64,000 bases of DNA from Xanthobacter oligotrophicus (GCF_008364685.1 NZ_VTTL01000005.1:346450-410449); one strand, 5' to 3'. Positions 45,012-54,188 are shown, counted from the stretch's first letter. Translations and numbers: made by a program. The notes: generated by a model from the letters alone, not told the origin.

Positions 45012-45716
45012 TTACTGGCCGGTGCCGCGCGTGCTGGCGACGAGCTGGTCGAGACCCATACGTTCCGTGGAGCGGTAGGATTTACCCCCCGCCGCGGATG
45101 CGTCAGCCGACCCGGCTGGTCTTGTGGTGCCCCCCAAATCCGAACGCTGCCCCCCCGTCGGGGCGGCCGGGGCGGCGGGCGTGTCGCCCTCCTCTCCGGC
45201 GGGCGGCTTCTTCAACTTGTTCAAGATGGTGTTTTCAGGGTCATCCGGCAACTGCGCCTTAAGCCACTCCCCCGCGCTCTTGATGGCGGGAAGCGATTTT
45301 GCATTGGCGACCCACGGCGGCAGCTTCTCCGGCGGCACCAGCCAGTTGAAGAACAGCATGGCGATCACCATGAGCAGCAGGCCGCGCGCCAGCCCGAACA
45401 TGAAGCCCAGCGTGCGGTCCAGCGCGCCGATTCGGCTGTCGAGCACCACGTCGGAGATGCGCGCCGTGATGATCGTCGCAAGAAGAAGCGTGCCGAGGAA
45501 CAGCACCGCCACGGTGACGGCAAGAGCCGCCGTATCTTGGGCGATGTATTGCTTCACGACCGGTAGGAGCTGCTTCTGGAAATACACGGTGACGCCGGCT
45601 GCAACCACCCATGAGAGGATGGAGAAGACCTCGCGCAGGAAGCCGCGGACCATGGCCAGCAGCCCCGAAATCAGCATGACCGTCAGAACGATGATGTCGA
45701 GCAAAGTCACAGGCAT
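45012..45716 (-). CDS. cvpA: CvpA family membrane protein
   Basis: A 234-aa protein with four predicted helices: LLDIIVLTVMLISGLLAMV, SILSWVVAAGVTVYF, LAVTVAVLFLGTLLLATII and LARGLLLMVIAMLFF. It is the CvpA fold (colicin V production protein), including GFLREVFSILSW and RTLGFMFGLARG. A disordered Pro/Ala/Gly-rich tail of about 80 residues follows. CvpA proteins are linked to envelope homeostasis; the mechanism is unclear. It is directly upstream of purF as in many proteobacteria. Confidence 0.92.
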   Translation of the reverse strand: MPVTLLDIIVLTVMLISGLLAMVRGFLREVFSILSWVVAAGVTVYFQKQLLPVVKQYIAQDTAALAVTVAVLFLGTLLLATIITARISDVVLDSRIGALDRTLGFMFGLARGLLLMVIAMLFFNWLVPPEKLPPWVANAKSLPAIKSAGEWLKAQLPDDPENTILNKLKKPPAGEEGDTPAAPAAPTGGQRSDLGGTTRPAGSADASAAGGKSYRSTERMGLDQLVASTRGTGQ

Positions 45717-45859
45717 CGGCGCAGTGTTCCGTCATCCGCGCACCGCGACGCGCGCATGCGCGCGGCATGCCGTCCAGGTGGTTGCCTGGTGGGAGCCCGC
45801 CGCGCGGCTGATATAGCTTGCGCGCCGGCCCGCGTCACCTTCCTGCGTTATGGCTTGGG

Positions 45860-47326
45860 TTATCCGGCCTCGTCGTCCGCCCATTCCGCATGTTCCACGG
45901 CCCGGGGCCTTTGTTCCCGCTCGCCCCCGCCCCGCGAATCTCGCATGGCAGGCCGGCGGGGGGCGCAGGCCGCAATGGCCGCCACCAGCTCCGCCAGCGA
46001 GCCGACCGGCTGCAGCGAGACCTGCGCATCGACCCCGTCGAGGCCGCCGGAGGGCAGCACCGCGCGGGCGAAGCCCAGCTTCGCCGCTTCCTTCAGGCGC
46101 GCCGCCGCCTGCGCCACCTGCCGCACCGCGCCGGTGAGGCTCGCCTCGCCGAAATAGACCGCATCCGCCGGCAGGGGTGCGCCGGTGAGGGAGGAGACCA
46201 AAGCTGCCGCAACGGCAAGGTCCGCCGCCGGCTCGCCGATCCTCAACCCCCCTGCCACGTTCAGATAGACGTCATGCCCACCGAGCCGCACGCCGCAGCG
46301 CGCATCCAGCACCGCCAGCACCATGGAGAGGCGGTTGGGGTCCCAGCCCACCACGGCGCGGCGCGGGGTGCCCAGCGATGAGGGCGCCACCAGCGCCTGG
46401 ATCTCCACCAGCACGGGGCGGGTGCCCTCCATGCCGGCGAACACGGCGGTGCCCGGCGCGCCGGCGTCGCGATTGGAAAGGAACAGCTCGGAGGGATTGG
46501 CCACCTCAGACAGGCCGCGCCCGGTCATCTCGAACACGCCGATCTCGTCGGTGGGGCCGAAGCGGTTCTTCTGGGCGCGCAGGATGCGGAACTGGTGGCC
46601 GCCGTCGCCCTCGAAGGAGAACACCGCGTCCACCATGTGCTCCACCACCCGGGGCCCGGCGATCTGCCCGTCCTTGGTGACATGGCCCACCAGGATCACG
46701 CAGGCCCCGGTCTGCTTGGCGTAGCGCACCAGCAACTGGGCGGAGGTGCGCACCTGCGTCACCGTGCCGGGGGCGGATTCCACGCTGTCCGACCACATGG
46801 TCTGGATGGAGTCGATCACGACCATGTGAACAGGCGGGCCGCCGGACAGGGTGGCGATGATATTCTCGGCATTGGTCTCGGCGGCAAGGCTCACCGGCGC
46901 CTGATCCAGTCCGAGGCGCTGAGCGCGCATGCGCACCTGGTCCACCGCCTCCTCGCCGGAGACGTAGATCACCCGCTGTCCGCTCGCCGCCAGCGCCGCC
47001 GAGGCCTGCACCAGCAGGGTGGATTTGCCGATGCCGGGATCGCCGCCGATGAGCAGCACCGAGCCCGGCACGAAGCCGCCGCCGGCCACCCGGTCCAGCT
47101 CGCCGATGCCGCAGACCATGCGGGGGGCGGGCGTGGCGGTGCCCTGCAGGGTTTCCAGCGCCACCGAGCGGCCCTTGCGGCCGGAGCGCTGGGCGGCGGG
47201 CACGCTGGCGACCACCGCCACTTCCTCCGCGAGGGTGTTCCAGGCGCCGCACGCCTCGCACTTGCCCTGCCAGCGCGTATAGGCCGCGCCGCAGGACTGG
47301 CAGATGAAGGAGGTGTCGCGCTTTGC
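45860..47326 (-). CDS. radA: DNA repair protein RadA (Sms)
   Basis: RecA-like ATPase (488 aa) that helps branch migration in recombination. The N-terminal zinc finger has two CxxC pairs (CQSCG and CEACG), the Walker A loop is GGDPGIGKSTLL, the RadA-specific KNRFG motif is present (QKNRFGPTDEIG), and a Lon-protease-like C-terminal domain follows (VGWDPNRLSMVLAVLDARCG). The C-terminal end is a polar, Arg/Glu-rich tail. I chose ATG 47326 because GAGGT precedes it. Confidence 0.95.
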   Translation of the reverse strand, partial: AKRDTSFICQSCGAAYTRWQGKCEACGAWNTLAEEVAVVASVPAAQRSGRKGRSVALETLQGTATPAPRMVCGIGELDRVAGGGFVPGSVLLIGGDPGIGKSTLLVQASAALAASGQRVIYVSGEEAVDQVRMRAQRLGLDQAPVSLAAETNAENIIATLSGGPPVHMVVIDSIQTMWSDSVESAPGTVTQVRTSAQLLVRYAKQTGACVILVGHVTKDGQIAGPRVVEHMVDAVFSFEGDGGHQFRILRAQKNRFGPTDEIGVFEMTGRGLSEVANPSELFLSNRDAGAPGTAVFAGMEGTRPVLVEIQALVAPSSLGTPRRAVVGWDPNRLSMVLAVLDARCGVRLGGHDVYLNVAGGLRIGEPAADLAVAAALVSSLTGAPLPADAVYFGEASLTGAVRQVAQAAARLKEAAKLGFARAVLPSGGLDGVDAQVSLQPVGSLAELVAAIAACAPRRPAMRDSRGGGEREQRPRAVEHAEWADDEAG

Positions 47327-47518
47327 CATGACCTCGTTCCGCTGGAGCACGCGCCGATCAGATTGCGGAGCGAATCCCCCTGCGCTTAGCCATTAGAGCA
47401 CAAAATGAGAACATGCAGTCCAGATGGCGCATTGCGGACGGCGACCAGTTGGCCCCGGTTCGCTTCCGGGCGGGGAGGAAGAGGTCGATACGGGAGCAGG
47501 CAAAGTTGGGCGGCTACC

Positions 47519-48697
47519 TCACCCGCCCACGTAGTGTCGGGCGTAGCGGGCGCCCAGCGAGGTGAGCACTTCGTAGCCGATGGTGCCGGAGCGGGCGGCG
47601 AGGTCATCCACGCTGATGCCGTCGCCGAGGAAGACCGCGGCATCGCCCCGTTGCACCACGCCGTCCGGCAGGTCGGTGATGTCGAGGGTGGCGAGGTCCA
47701 TGGAGACGCGCCCTACCAGGGGGCAGCGCTGGCCGTGGAGGATGGCCTCCACCCCCTTGGTGGCGTCGGTGGAGCCGCCGGCGCGGAACAGGCCGTCCGC
47801 ATAGCCGATGGAGACGGTGGCGAGCCGGCTCGGCCGCTTCAGCCGCTGGGCGGCGCCATAGCCCACCGTCTCCCCGGCCGGGGCGGTGGAGACCTGCACC
47901 ACCTTGACCTCCAGCCGCACCACGGGCCGCAGCGGCGGCACCCCGTTGATGGCGATGCCGCCGTAAAGGAAGATGCCCGGCCGCACCAGCTCGAACCGGA
48001 AGTCGCGGCCGAGCAGGGTGCCGGCCGAATTGGCCAGCGATCCCGGAATGCGGGGGAAGCGCCGCACCACGTCGGCGAACACCATGCGCTGGCGGGCGGT
48101 GAGCACATGCCCCGGCGTGTCGGCGCAGGCGAGGTGGCTCATGATCAGGCTGGGGGTGAAGCCCAGGAGGCGGAAGGTGCCGGAGAGCTGCACCGCCTCC
48201 TCCAGCGACAGGCCGAGCCGGTGCATGCCCGTATCCACATGGATGGCGGCGGGCAGTTTGACGCCGTTGTCGCGGCAATAATCGCTCCAGTCGGAGATTT
48301 CCGGGGTCGATCCCAGCACGGGGCGCAGGTTCGCGGCCGCATAGTCGGCGGCGCAGTCCGGCAGAAGGCCGTTCAGCACATAGATGATGGCCTCGGGTAG
48401 CAGGGCGCGCAGGGCCACCGCTTCCTTGAAATGGGCGACGAAGAAGTTGCGCGCGCCGGCCCGCCACAGGACCGGGGCGACCCGGTCGATGCCGAGCCCA
48501 TAGGCGTTGGCCTTCACCACGGCGGCGCACTCGGCCGGGGCGGCGAGCGCGGCGATGGTACGCCAGTTGTCGGCGATGGCGCCCAGATCCACGGTGAGGA
48601 TGGCGCCGGCTTCCCGCGCCTCCCGGTCGGCGCTTTCGTGCGCCGCGGCGATGGCGGCGGCCTGGGCTGCGGCCTCCTCCGGGGAGGGCGCGCTCAG
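47519..48697 (-). CDS. alr: Alanine racemase (probable CTG start)
   Basis: PLP enzyme (392 aa from the proposed start) making D-alanine for peptidoglycan. The PLP lysine lies in VVKANAYGLG and the catalytic tyrosine in VGYGAAQR. HVDTGMHRLGL and SIGYADGLFR are further family blocks. There is no ATG, GTG or TTG between the end of dnaB and the conserved ILTVDLGAIADNWR. CTG at 48697 overlaps the dnaB stop as CTGA and has GGAG five bases upstream, so I propose it as the start. A GTG inside dnaB (48859) would add 54 non-conserved residues. Confidence 0.88.
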   Translation of the reverse strand: MSAPSPEEAAAQAAAIAAAHESADREAREAGAILTVDLGAIADNWRTIAALAAPAECAAVVKANAYGLGIDRVAPVLWRAGARNFFVAHFKEAVALRALLPEAIIYVLNGLLPDCAADYAAANLRPVLGSTPEISDWSDYCRDNGVKLPAAIHVDTGMHRLGLSLEEAVQLSGTFRLLGFTPSLIMSHLACADTPGHVLTARQRMVFADVVRRFPRIPGSLANSAGTLLGRDFRFELVRPGIFLYGGIAINGVPPLRPVVRLEVKVVQVSTAPAGETVGYGAAQRLKRPSRLATVSIGYADGLFRAGGSTDATKGVEAILHGQRCPLVGRVSMDLATLDITDLPDGVVQRGDAAVFLGDGISVDDLAARSGTIGYEVLTSLGARYARHYVGG

Positions 48698-50175
48698 TGG
48701 CGCTCCGGCAGGTGGTCCTCCCGCGCCAGGTTGGAGAAGCGGGTGAACTGGGGCTCGAAATGCACCTTCACCGTCCCCGTGGGGCCGTGGCGCTGCTTTC
48801 CGATGATGACCTCGGCCGTGTTCTCGGCCGCCTTCATCTCGATCTCCCACTTGAACCACTCCTCTGTGCCGGGCTTCGGCTCCTTGCTTTTAAGGTAATA
48901 TTCCTCCCGGAACACAAACATGACCACGTCGGCGTCCTGCTCGATGGAGCCGGATTCGCGCAGGTCCGACAATTGCGGCCTCTTGTCGTCTCGCGATTCC
49001 ACCTGACGGGACAGCTGCGACAGCGCCATGATGGGCACTTGCAGCTCTTTCGCCAAGGCCTTCAGTCCGGTGGTGATCTCCGTGATCTCCTGGACGCGGT
49101 TCTGGGATGAACTTTTGGAGGAGCCCGACAGCAGCTGGAGATAGTCCACCACCATGAAGTCGAGCCCGCGCTGGCGCTTCAGCCGCCGCGCCCGGGCCAC
49201 CAATTGGGCGATGGAGAGGCCGCCGGTGTCGTCGATGTAGAGCGGGATGGTCTGCATGGTCTGGGCGGCGGCGGCGAGCTTGGAGAATTCGCTCTCCGAG
49301 ATATCGCCGCGACGGATCTTGTAGGAGGCGATCTCGGCCTGCTCGGCGAGGATACGGGTGGCGAGCTGCTCGGCCGACATTTCCAGCGAGAAGAAGCCGA
49401 CGATGCCCCCCGATACGGTCTCGATGCCGCCGTCGGGCCGCGTCTCGCCGCGATAGGCGGCGGCGATGTTGAAGGCGATGTTGGTGGCGAGCGCGGTCTT
49501 GCCCATGGCCGGGCGGCCGGCGAGAATTACGAGGTCGGAGGGCTGCAGGCCGCCCATCTGGTGGTCGAGGTCGTCCAGCGCCGTGGCGATGCCGGAGAGG
49601 TGGCCGTCGCGCTGGAAGGCCTTGGAGGCCATGTCCACCGCCTCGCGCAGCGCCTCGCCGAAGCGCTGGAAGCCGCCGTCGTAGCGGCCGGTCTCGGCGA
49701 TCTCGTAAAGCCGCTTTTCCGCCTGCTCGATCTGGTCCTGCGGGGTGGCGTCCACCGGGGCATCGAACGCCTCGTTGACGATCTCCTCGCCGATGCGGAT
49801 CAGGTCGCGGCGCACCGAGAGGTCGTAGATGGTACGGCCGTAATCCTCGGAATTGATGATGGTGGTCGCCTCCGCCGCGAGGCGGGCGAGATATTGCGGC
49901 CCGGTGAGGCCGGCCACATCGAGGTCCGAGGGCAGGAAGGTCTTCAGCGTCACCGGCGTGGCGAGCTTGCCGGCGCGCACGAGGGCGCTCGCCAATTCGA
50001 ACACCCGGGCGTGGATGGGCTCGTAGAAATGGCGCGGCTCGAGGAAGTCGGAGACCCGGTAGAATGCCTCGTTGTTGACGAGGATGGCGCCCAGCAGCGC
50101 CTGCTCCGCCTCCAGATTGTGCGGGGCCTGACGATAGGACGGTTCGAGATCGCCCGCGTTGGGGAGGTCGAGCAT
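48694..50175 (-). CDS. dnaB: Replicative DNA helicase DnaB
   Basis: Hexameric replication helicase (493 aa). The N-terminal domain begins at PHNLEAEQALLGAILVNN. The RecA-like motor has Walker A GRPAMGKTAL, Walker B MVVDYLQLL, and LRESGSIEQDADVVMFVFREEYY with the arginine-finger region. There is no intein. The stop overlaps the proposed alr start. The gene is divergent from a small exported protein across about 270 bp. Confidence 0.96.
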   Translation of the reverse strand: MLDLPNAGDLEPSYRQAPHNLEAEQALLGAILVNNEAFYRVSDFLEPRHFYEPIHARVFELASALVRAGKLATPVTLKTFLPSDLDVAGLTGPQYLARLAAEATTIINSEDYGRTIYDLSVRRDLIRIGEEIVNEAFDAPVDATPQDQIEQAEKRLYEIAETGRYDGGFQRFGEALREAVDMASKAFQRDGHLSGIATALDDLDHQMGGLQPSDLVILAGRPAMGKTALATNIAFNIAAAYRGETRPDGGIETVSGGIVGFFSLEMSAEQLATRILAEQAEIASYKIRRGDISESEFSKLAAAAQTMQTIPLYIDDTGGLSIAQLVARARRLKRQRGLDFMVVDYLQLLSGSSKSSSQNRVQEITEITTGLKALAKELQVPIMALSQLSRQVESRDDKRPQLSDLRESGSIEQDADVVMFVFREEYYLKSKEPKPGTEEWFKWEIEMKAAENTAEVIIGKQRHGPTGTVKVHFEPQFTRFSNLAREDHLPERH

Positions 50176-50448
50176 GGCGCCAAGGTTCCGCTGGATGGGT
50201 CACTTCCTTACCAAGTCCGGGGTCCTGAGCACAGTAAGTTCTTAGTTTGTTCCGAAATCAAGCTGCGGGCTTTTTCCACAGGGGGGATGGATCTGGGGAT
50301 AGCGGGCACAAGCCGTCGCCGACTTCGTGCGGGAGCATCGTGCCGGCTTCCCTTCCAGTCCCGGTCATTCCGGCGGCTTCTCGCTTTGCTCGCTCCCGCA
50401 AGGTGGGATAGATCCGGTGCCGGCGGCACGAATACGAAGGGAATCGTC

Positions 50449-50871
50449 ATGCGCGGAAATCTCGGCGGCGTGTTTGGCCGTGCCATGCTGGCGATGGCGA
50501 TCGTCGGCATGTCCGTTCCCGCCCTCGCCCAGAGCAGCGATCCTCTGGCTTTGCCGCCCGACCTCGGCGCCTCCAACCTGCCGGTGCCTGTGGACGGCAC
50601 CGCCATCTACGGCCAGAACACCCCGCCGCCCGAAGGCATGATGGCCATTCCGGTGCCGCCCTCCACCTGCGGCGGCATCGCCCAGGTGGTGCGCACCCAG
50701 GGCCTCATCCTGATTCCCACTGGCAACGGCAATGCCCAGCGCTATGTGCGCGACGAGCGCTTCTGCGCCGGGGACCAGATCACCAAGCCGGCCTGGATCG
50801 CCACCTCGGACAATCCGCGCTGCTTCGTCGGCTATACCTGCGGCGAGAGCAACGACGACGGCTCGAACTGA
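50449..50871 (+). CDS. Exported protein of unknown function
   Basis: A 140-aa protein with a signal peptide (RAMLAMAIVGMSVPALAQS). The mature region is Pro-rich at first (LPPDLGASNLPVPVDGTAIYGQNTPPPEG) and then has four cysteines (STCGGI, RFCAGD, PRCFVGYTCG), consistent with two disulfides in the periplasm. The ATG at 50449 is preceded by AAGGGA. No family is recognised. It ends in a stem-loop region before the convergent lipid kinase gene. Confidence 0.72.
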   Translation: MRGNLGGVFGRAMLAMAIVGMSVPALAQSSDPLALPPDLGASNLPVPVDGTAIYGQNTPPPEGMMAIPVPPSTCGGIAQVVRTQGLILIPTGNGNAQRYVRDERFCAGDQITKPAWIATSDNPRCFVGYTCGESNDDGSN

Positions 50872-50907
50872 TACCAACGGCCCCGGTCTTTGACCGGTGC
50901 CGAGAGG

Positions 50908-50948
50908 GTGTCGCTCAGGCGCCGCGCGGGCTTTGGTATGAGCGACAC
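50908..50948. terminator. Stem-loop between convergent genes
   Basis: Perfect 10-bp arms GTGTCGCTCA (50908-50917) and TGAGCGACAC (50939-50948) enclose a GC-rich 21-base loop. A second nested repeat ATACCAA/TTGGTAT (about 50872 and 50934) overlaps it. There is no T-tract, so a terminator role is a guess; a cruciform or protein-binding site is also possible. Confidence 0.35.
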
Positions 50949-50959
50949 GGCCGATCCGC

Positions 50960-51883
50960 TCACGTCACCGCCTGGGCATCGTGCTCGCGCCACTGGATGG
51001 CGGCGGGCGGCACCAGCAGCTTCAGCGCGCCGGGGGCGATGGCGTAGCGCAGGGGCACGCGCTCGCGCTCCACTTCCCCGTCGGTGGCCACCCAGGCGCG
51101 CTCGCGCCGGGCGTGGATGGTGACCCGCCGGGCCTGGAAGGCATGGATGCCCGGCTTGTCGCGCCAGGCATTCACCAGCACTTCTGCGCCGGTCTTCAGC
51201 CGCGCCAGGGTGCCGCGGTCCTCCGCCACCAGCACCTCCAGCAGCCCGCCGTCGAGCCGCGAGCGGTGCCAGCCGGGGGCGTCGAAGGCGTTCACCGTCA
51301 CCAGCGCCGCATAGGCCTCGATGGGCTCGCGCACGCCCGCCACCTCCACCTCGATGGAGATGCGCCCCGACCGCGCTACCGCCTTGCCGAGCGCCATGAG
51401 CCAGCCCAGCACCCGCCCGCGCTGGGCGCGCAGTTGCTCGCGGGCCAGCGCCATCTGGCTGAAGAAGCCCACCCCCGAGACCCCGTGGAAGGCCCGCCCG
51501 TTCAGGAGGCCCACGTCCACCTGCATGGGCCGCGCCTTCAGCAGGGCGTCGAGGGCGCCCGCCAGGTCGCGCGGCAGGCCGATGTCGTAGGCGAGCATGT
51601 TCATGGTGCCCAGCGGCAGCACGCCGAGGGCAACCTCGGTGTTGGCGAACACCGATGCGGCATAGGAGACCGTGCCGTCGCCGGCGCCCACCACCACCGT
51701 GTCGTAGCCGTCGCGCTCGGCGGAGGAGATGGCGCGGGCGATGGCCTCGCCGTGCGCCACCAACACCTCCACGTCCGTGCCCGGCCGCGTCAGGGCTTCG
51801 TCCACGATGGCGCGGACCCGCTCGGGCCCCATGTCGTGGATGGTCCCGGCTTTGGCATTGAGTACGACCCGCATCCGCCGCAT
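50960..51883 (-). CDS. Diacylglycerol kinase-family lipid kinase
   Basis: A 307-aa protein of the DAGK/YegS/sphingosine-kinase family. VVLNAKAGT is at the N-terminus and the nucleotide-binding VVVGAGDGTVSYAA carries the GDGT motif. LGVLPLGTMNMLAYDIGLP is the usual lipid-kinase LGTxNxxA segment. The C-terminal domain contains WVATDGEVE. It would phosphorylate a membrane lipid such as diacylglycerol; specificity is unknown. The ATG at 51883 has GGAGG upstream. Confidence 0.9.
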   Translation of the reverse strand: MRRMRVVLNAKAGTIHDMGPERVRAIVDEALTRPGTDVEVLVAHGEAIARAISSAERDGYDTVVVGAGDGTVSYAASVFANTEVALGVLPLGTMNMLAYDIGLPRDLAGALDALLKARPMQVDVGLLNGRAFHGVSGVGFFSQMALAREQLRAQRGRVLGWLMALGKAVARSGRISIEVEVAGVREPIEAYAALVTVNAFDAPGWHRSRLDGGLLEVLVAEDRGTLARLKTGAEVLVNAWRDKPGIHAFQARRVTIHARRERAWVATDGEVERERVPLRYAIAPGALKLLVPPAAIQWREHDAQAVT

Positions 51884-52013
51884 CGTGGCATCCTCCAGAC
51901 CGGCACAAGCGCCGGCGCGGCCTTAAGGTTCCCGTTAGAGCACGTGCCGGTCGGCTGGCATTGCAAGCTGATCGGAGAACGGGTTCTCTCTCCTGGAGTT
52001 GGAGGGCGATTCA

Positions 52014-52040
52014 CCGATCAGACCGGTTCGATCTGATCGG
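52014..52040. repeat. Inverted repeat upstream of a membrane protein gene
   Basis: CCGATCAGA (52014-52022) and TCTGATCGG (52032-52040) form a perfect 9-bp inverted repeat with a 9-base spacer, 58 bp before the next start codon. A looser related stretch (CGGATCCCATCAGATTGCATCGC, then GCGGATGGGCGTGTGCTCC) follows the gene near 52575-52620. Operator or small dispersed element. Confidence 0.4.
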
Positions 52041-52097
52041 ATCGTGCTCCAGGGGACGCGCGGCCGTGCCGGGCTCATCTCATCAAGGGGTCCAATC

Positions 52098-52526
52098 ATG
52101 GCCAATGTGCCTCCGCCGTCCAGCTCGCCTCCACCGTCCAAACGGGCATCCTCCCCTTCCATCCTGCGTCTGCGGGCCGGGCTGCTGCTTCTGGTCGCAT
52201 CCGTGGTGCTGTGCGGCGCCGGCGGCCATTTCGTGGCCCGACAGTTCGGCCTCGGGATCGGCTGGGCGATCCTGCTCGCCGTGGTGATCTGGGTCGGCGT
52301 CGGCATCCTCATCGCCCGGCTCGATACCCGGCTGTTTTTCGGGGCGGCGGTGGCGGTGACGGCGCTCGTGGCTTATTTCGTCTATGATTTTTCGTCTTCG
52401 GCCATCGGATGGTCCAGCGGTGTCTCGCTGGTGCTCGCATTGGTCGCAGCCCTGTTCCTGACCTTCACCTTCTACGATTTCCGGCGCCTCAAGCACGAGC
52501 TGCGCCTGTGGGCCTACAAGCGGTAG
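52098..52526 (+). CDS. Small multi-pass membrane protein
   Basis: A 142-aa protein. A Ser/Pro-rich cytoplasmic start (MANVPPPSSSPPPSKRASSPS) is followed by about four hydrophobic helices: LLLLVASVVLCGAGGHFV, WAILLAVVIWVGVGILI, FGAAVAVTALVAYFVY and GVSLVLALVAALFLTFTF. A basic end follows (YDFRRLKHELRLWAYKR). The ATG at 52098 has AAGGGG upstream. I do not recognise a family. It precedes a diguanylate cyclase by 230 bp but no functional link is evident. Confidence 0.7.
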   Translation: MANVPPPSSSPPPSKRASSPSILRLRAGLLLLVASVVLCGAGGHFVARQFGLGIGWAILLAVVIWVGVGILIARLDTRLFFGAAVAVTALVAYFVYDFSSSAIGWSSGVSLVLALVAALFLTFTFYDFRRLKHELRLWAYKR

Positions 52527-52757
52527 GCCGGGATGCGCGCGGCGCCCGAATCCCGGCCGCAAGGCGAGCCGGAGCCGGATCCCATCAGATTGCATCGCAA
52601 GCGGATGGGCGTGTGCTCCAAGGCTTGACTTTTACCGCCGCGGCACATTGAAGTTGCGTTGTGTGCGGTTGCAATGCTGGGGCGTGATGCGCCGCGGCGA
52701 CGCAGCGGTCCAGGCGCAAAGGGGGGCGTCCCGCGTGCGGGCGTCCAAAGGCAAAGA

Positions 52758-53984
52758 ATGTCCGAGGGACGCCTTTATCTCCTGGCCGGCCCGGCCATCT
52801 CGCTCATTGTCGCCTGCGTCTTTCTCCTGGTCTGGCTGCACCACCGCGAGCGGTCCTACGTGCCGCTCTTCGCCGTGGCGTTCTGCGCCTATGCCATGGC
52901 CGCGCTATCGCAGCTGTTCCAGGTTCCGGCAGGTGTCGGGCTCAACACCATGGTCTCGGGCCTGATCTACACGTTCGGCATCTTCTGCCTTGTGCAAGGA
53001 GTCTTGGCGCGGTTCGGCAAGGCGGGCTCCGCCCCGGTGCTGGTCGCCGTCTCCGTGGTGATCCTCGGGCTGCTCTATTATTTCATGTATGTGGACCGCA
53101 GCCTCGTCGCCCGGATCTATGTGCAGAATTTCGGCTACGGCCTCATGTTCCTGTTCGCCGCGGTCGAGATCTTCGGGGCCAGCGGCCGGCGGACGGTGGA
53201 CCGGATCCTGTTCTGGGTCTTCCTCCTGTTCGGTCTCCATTTCTTCGTGCGCACCGTCTTGACCATGTCCATCTCGCCCGAGCTGTTCGCGCTCGACCAG
53301 ATGCGGCAGGAGGGCGCCGACCGGAACGCCATCGGGCTTCTTTTCCGTCGCTCGCCGTTCTGGCAGGTGCTCAACTTCTCGCTGCTGGTCAGCGGCCTGC
53401 TGGTGGCGCTTGCCCTGATGGGAGCCATCGCCGTCGACGTCATGGACGAGCTGAAGCGGCAGGGCCGCGTCGATCCCCTGACCGGGCTCGCCAACCGCCG
53501 CGGCTTCGACGATCTCGCCCAGGAGCTCGTCGCCGACAAGGCGAGTCATCCCCTGAGCCTGGTCTATTTCGACATCGACCGCTTCAAGGTCATCAACGAC
53601 AGTTTCGGCCATGCGACGGGCGACCTCGTGCTCGCCACCGTCGGCGGCCTCGTCGCCCGCGCGGTGACGCCGCGGGATGTGGCGGCGCGCCGCGGCGGAG
53701 AGGAGTTCGTGGTGCTGCTTGCCCGCACCGGCGCCCGCAGCGCCTTCCGCTTCGCCGAGCGGGTGCGCGCCGAGCTGCGGCGCACCGCCTTCGCCATGCT
53801 GCCGCCGGGCGCCGTCGTCACCGCGAGCTTTGGCGTCGCCGAGCGCAGGCCGGGCGAGGACCTGGCGGACCTGCTCCATCGCGCCGACCAGCTGGTCTAC
53901 GCAGCCAAGCACGCCGGCCGCGATCTTGTGCTGACCGATGATGGCGTGCTGGCGGTGCCGTCGGCGGGACAGGGCGCCGGTTGA
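52758..53984 (+). CDS. Membrane diguanylate cyclase (GGDEF)
   Basis: A 408-aa protein. Six to seven N-terminal transmembrane helices (residues about 8-235) form a sensor of unknown ligand. A GGDEF domain follows, starting VDPLTGLANRRGFDDLA, with the metal site YFDIDRFKVINDSFGHATGD and the active site RRGGEEFVV. GGEEF is a functional variant, so it should make c-di-GMP from two GTP. I see no clear RxxD inhibitory site before the active site. I chose ATG 52758 (GGCAAAGA upstream); the frame extends 33 residues upstream without support. Confidence 0.9.
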   Translation: MSEGRLYLLAGPAISLIVACVFLLVWLHHRERSYVPLFAVAFCAYAMAALSQLFQVPAGVGLNTMVSGLIYTFGIFCLVQGVLARFGKAGSAPVLVAVSVVILGLLYYFMYVDRSLVARIYVQNFGYGLMFLFAAVEIFGASGRRTVDRILFWVFLLFGLHFFVRTVLTMSISPELFALDQMRQEGADRNAIGLLFRRSPFWQVLNFSLLVSGLLVALALMGAIAVDVMDELKRQGRVDPLTGLANRRGFDDLAQELVADKASHPLSLVYFDIDRFKVINDSFGHATGDLVLATVGGLVARAVTPRDVAARRGGEEFVVLLARTGARSAFRFAERVRAELRRTAFAMLPPGAVVTASFGVAERRPGEDLADLLHRADQLVYAAKHAGRDLVLTDDGVLAVPSAGQGAG

Positions 53985-54077
53985 TCCAGATCAACGTCGC
54001 GCGCGGTGCGGGTGCCTAGCCTTCCGGAAAACATCGGGAGGTCCCCAAAAGGGGGGCCCCAAAGGGAGGCCAAGGAC

Positions 54078-54188
54078 ATGCCTGCGCAAGTTGCTCTCGT
54101 CGTCACCGGGATCGTCGTCGCCTTTGGCGGTTTCGCCCTCGTCCTCGCCTTCGCGGACTACTACACCCACGCCGGCCGCAAATCCTGA
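54078..54188 (+). CDS. 36-aa single-pass membrane microprotein
   Basis: The peptide MPAQVALVVTGIVVAFGGFA continues into a helix ending ALVLAFADYYTHAGRKS. It is one transmembrane helix with a short aromatic-basic tail. The ATG at 54078 has GGGAGGCCAAGGAC upstream, a strong ribosome-binding site. From memory, similar very short proteins with a VVxTGIVxAFxxFAxxLAxADYYT pattern occur in related bacteria; this is not checked. It lies 93 bp after the diguanylate cyclase. Function unknown; such peptides are often subunits of membrane complexes. Confidence 0.65.
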   Translation: MPAQVALVVTGIVVAFGGFALVLAFADYYTHAGRKS

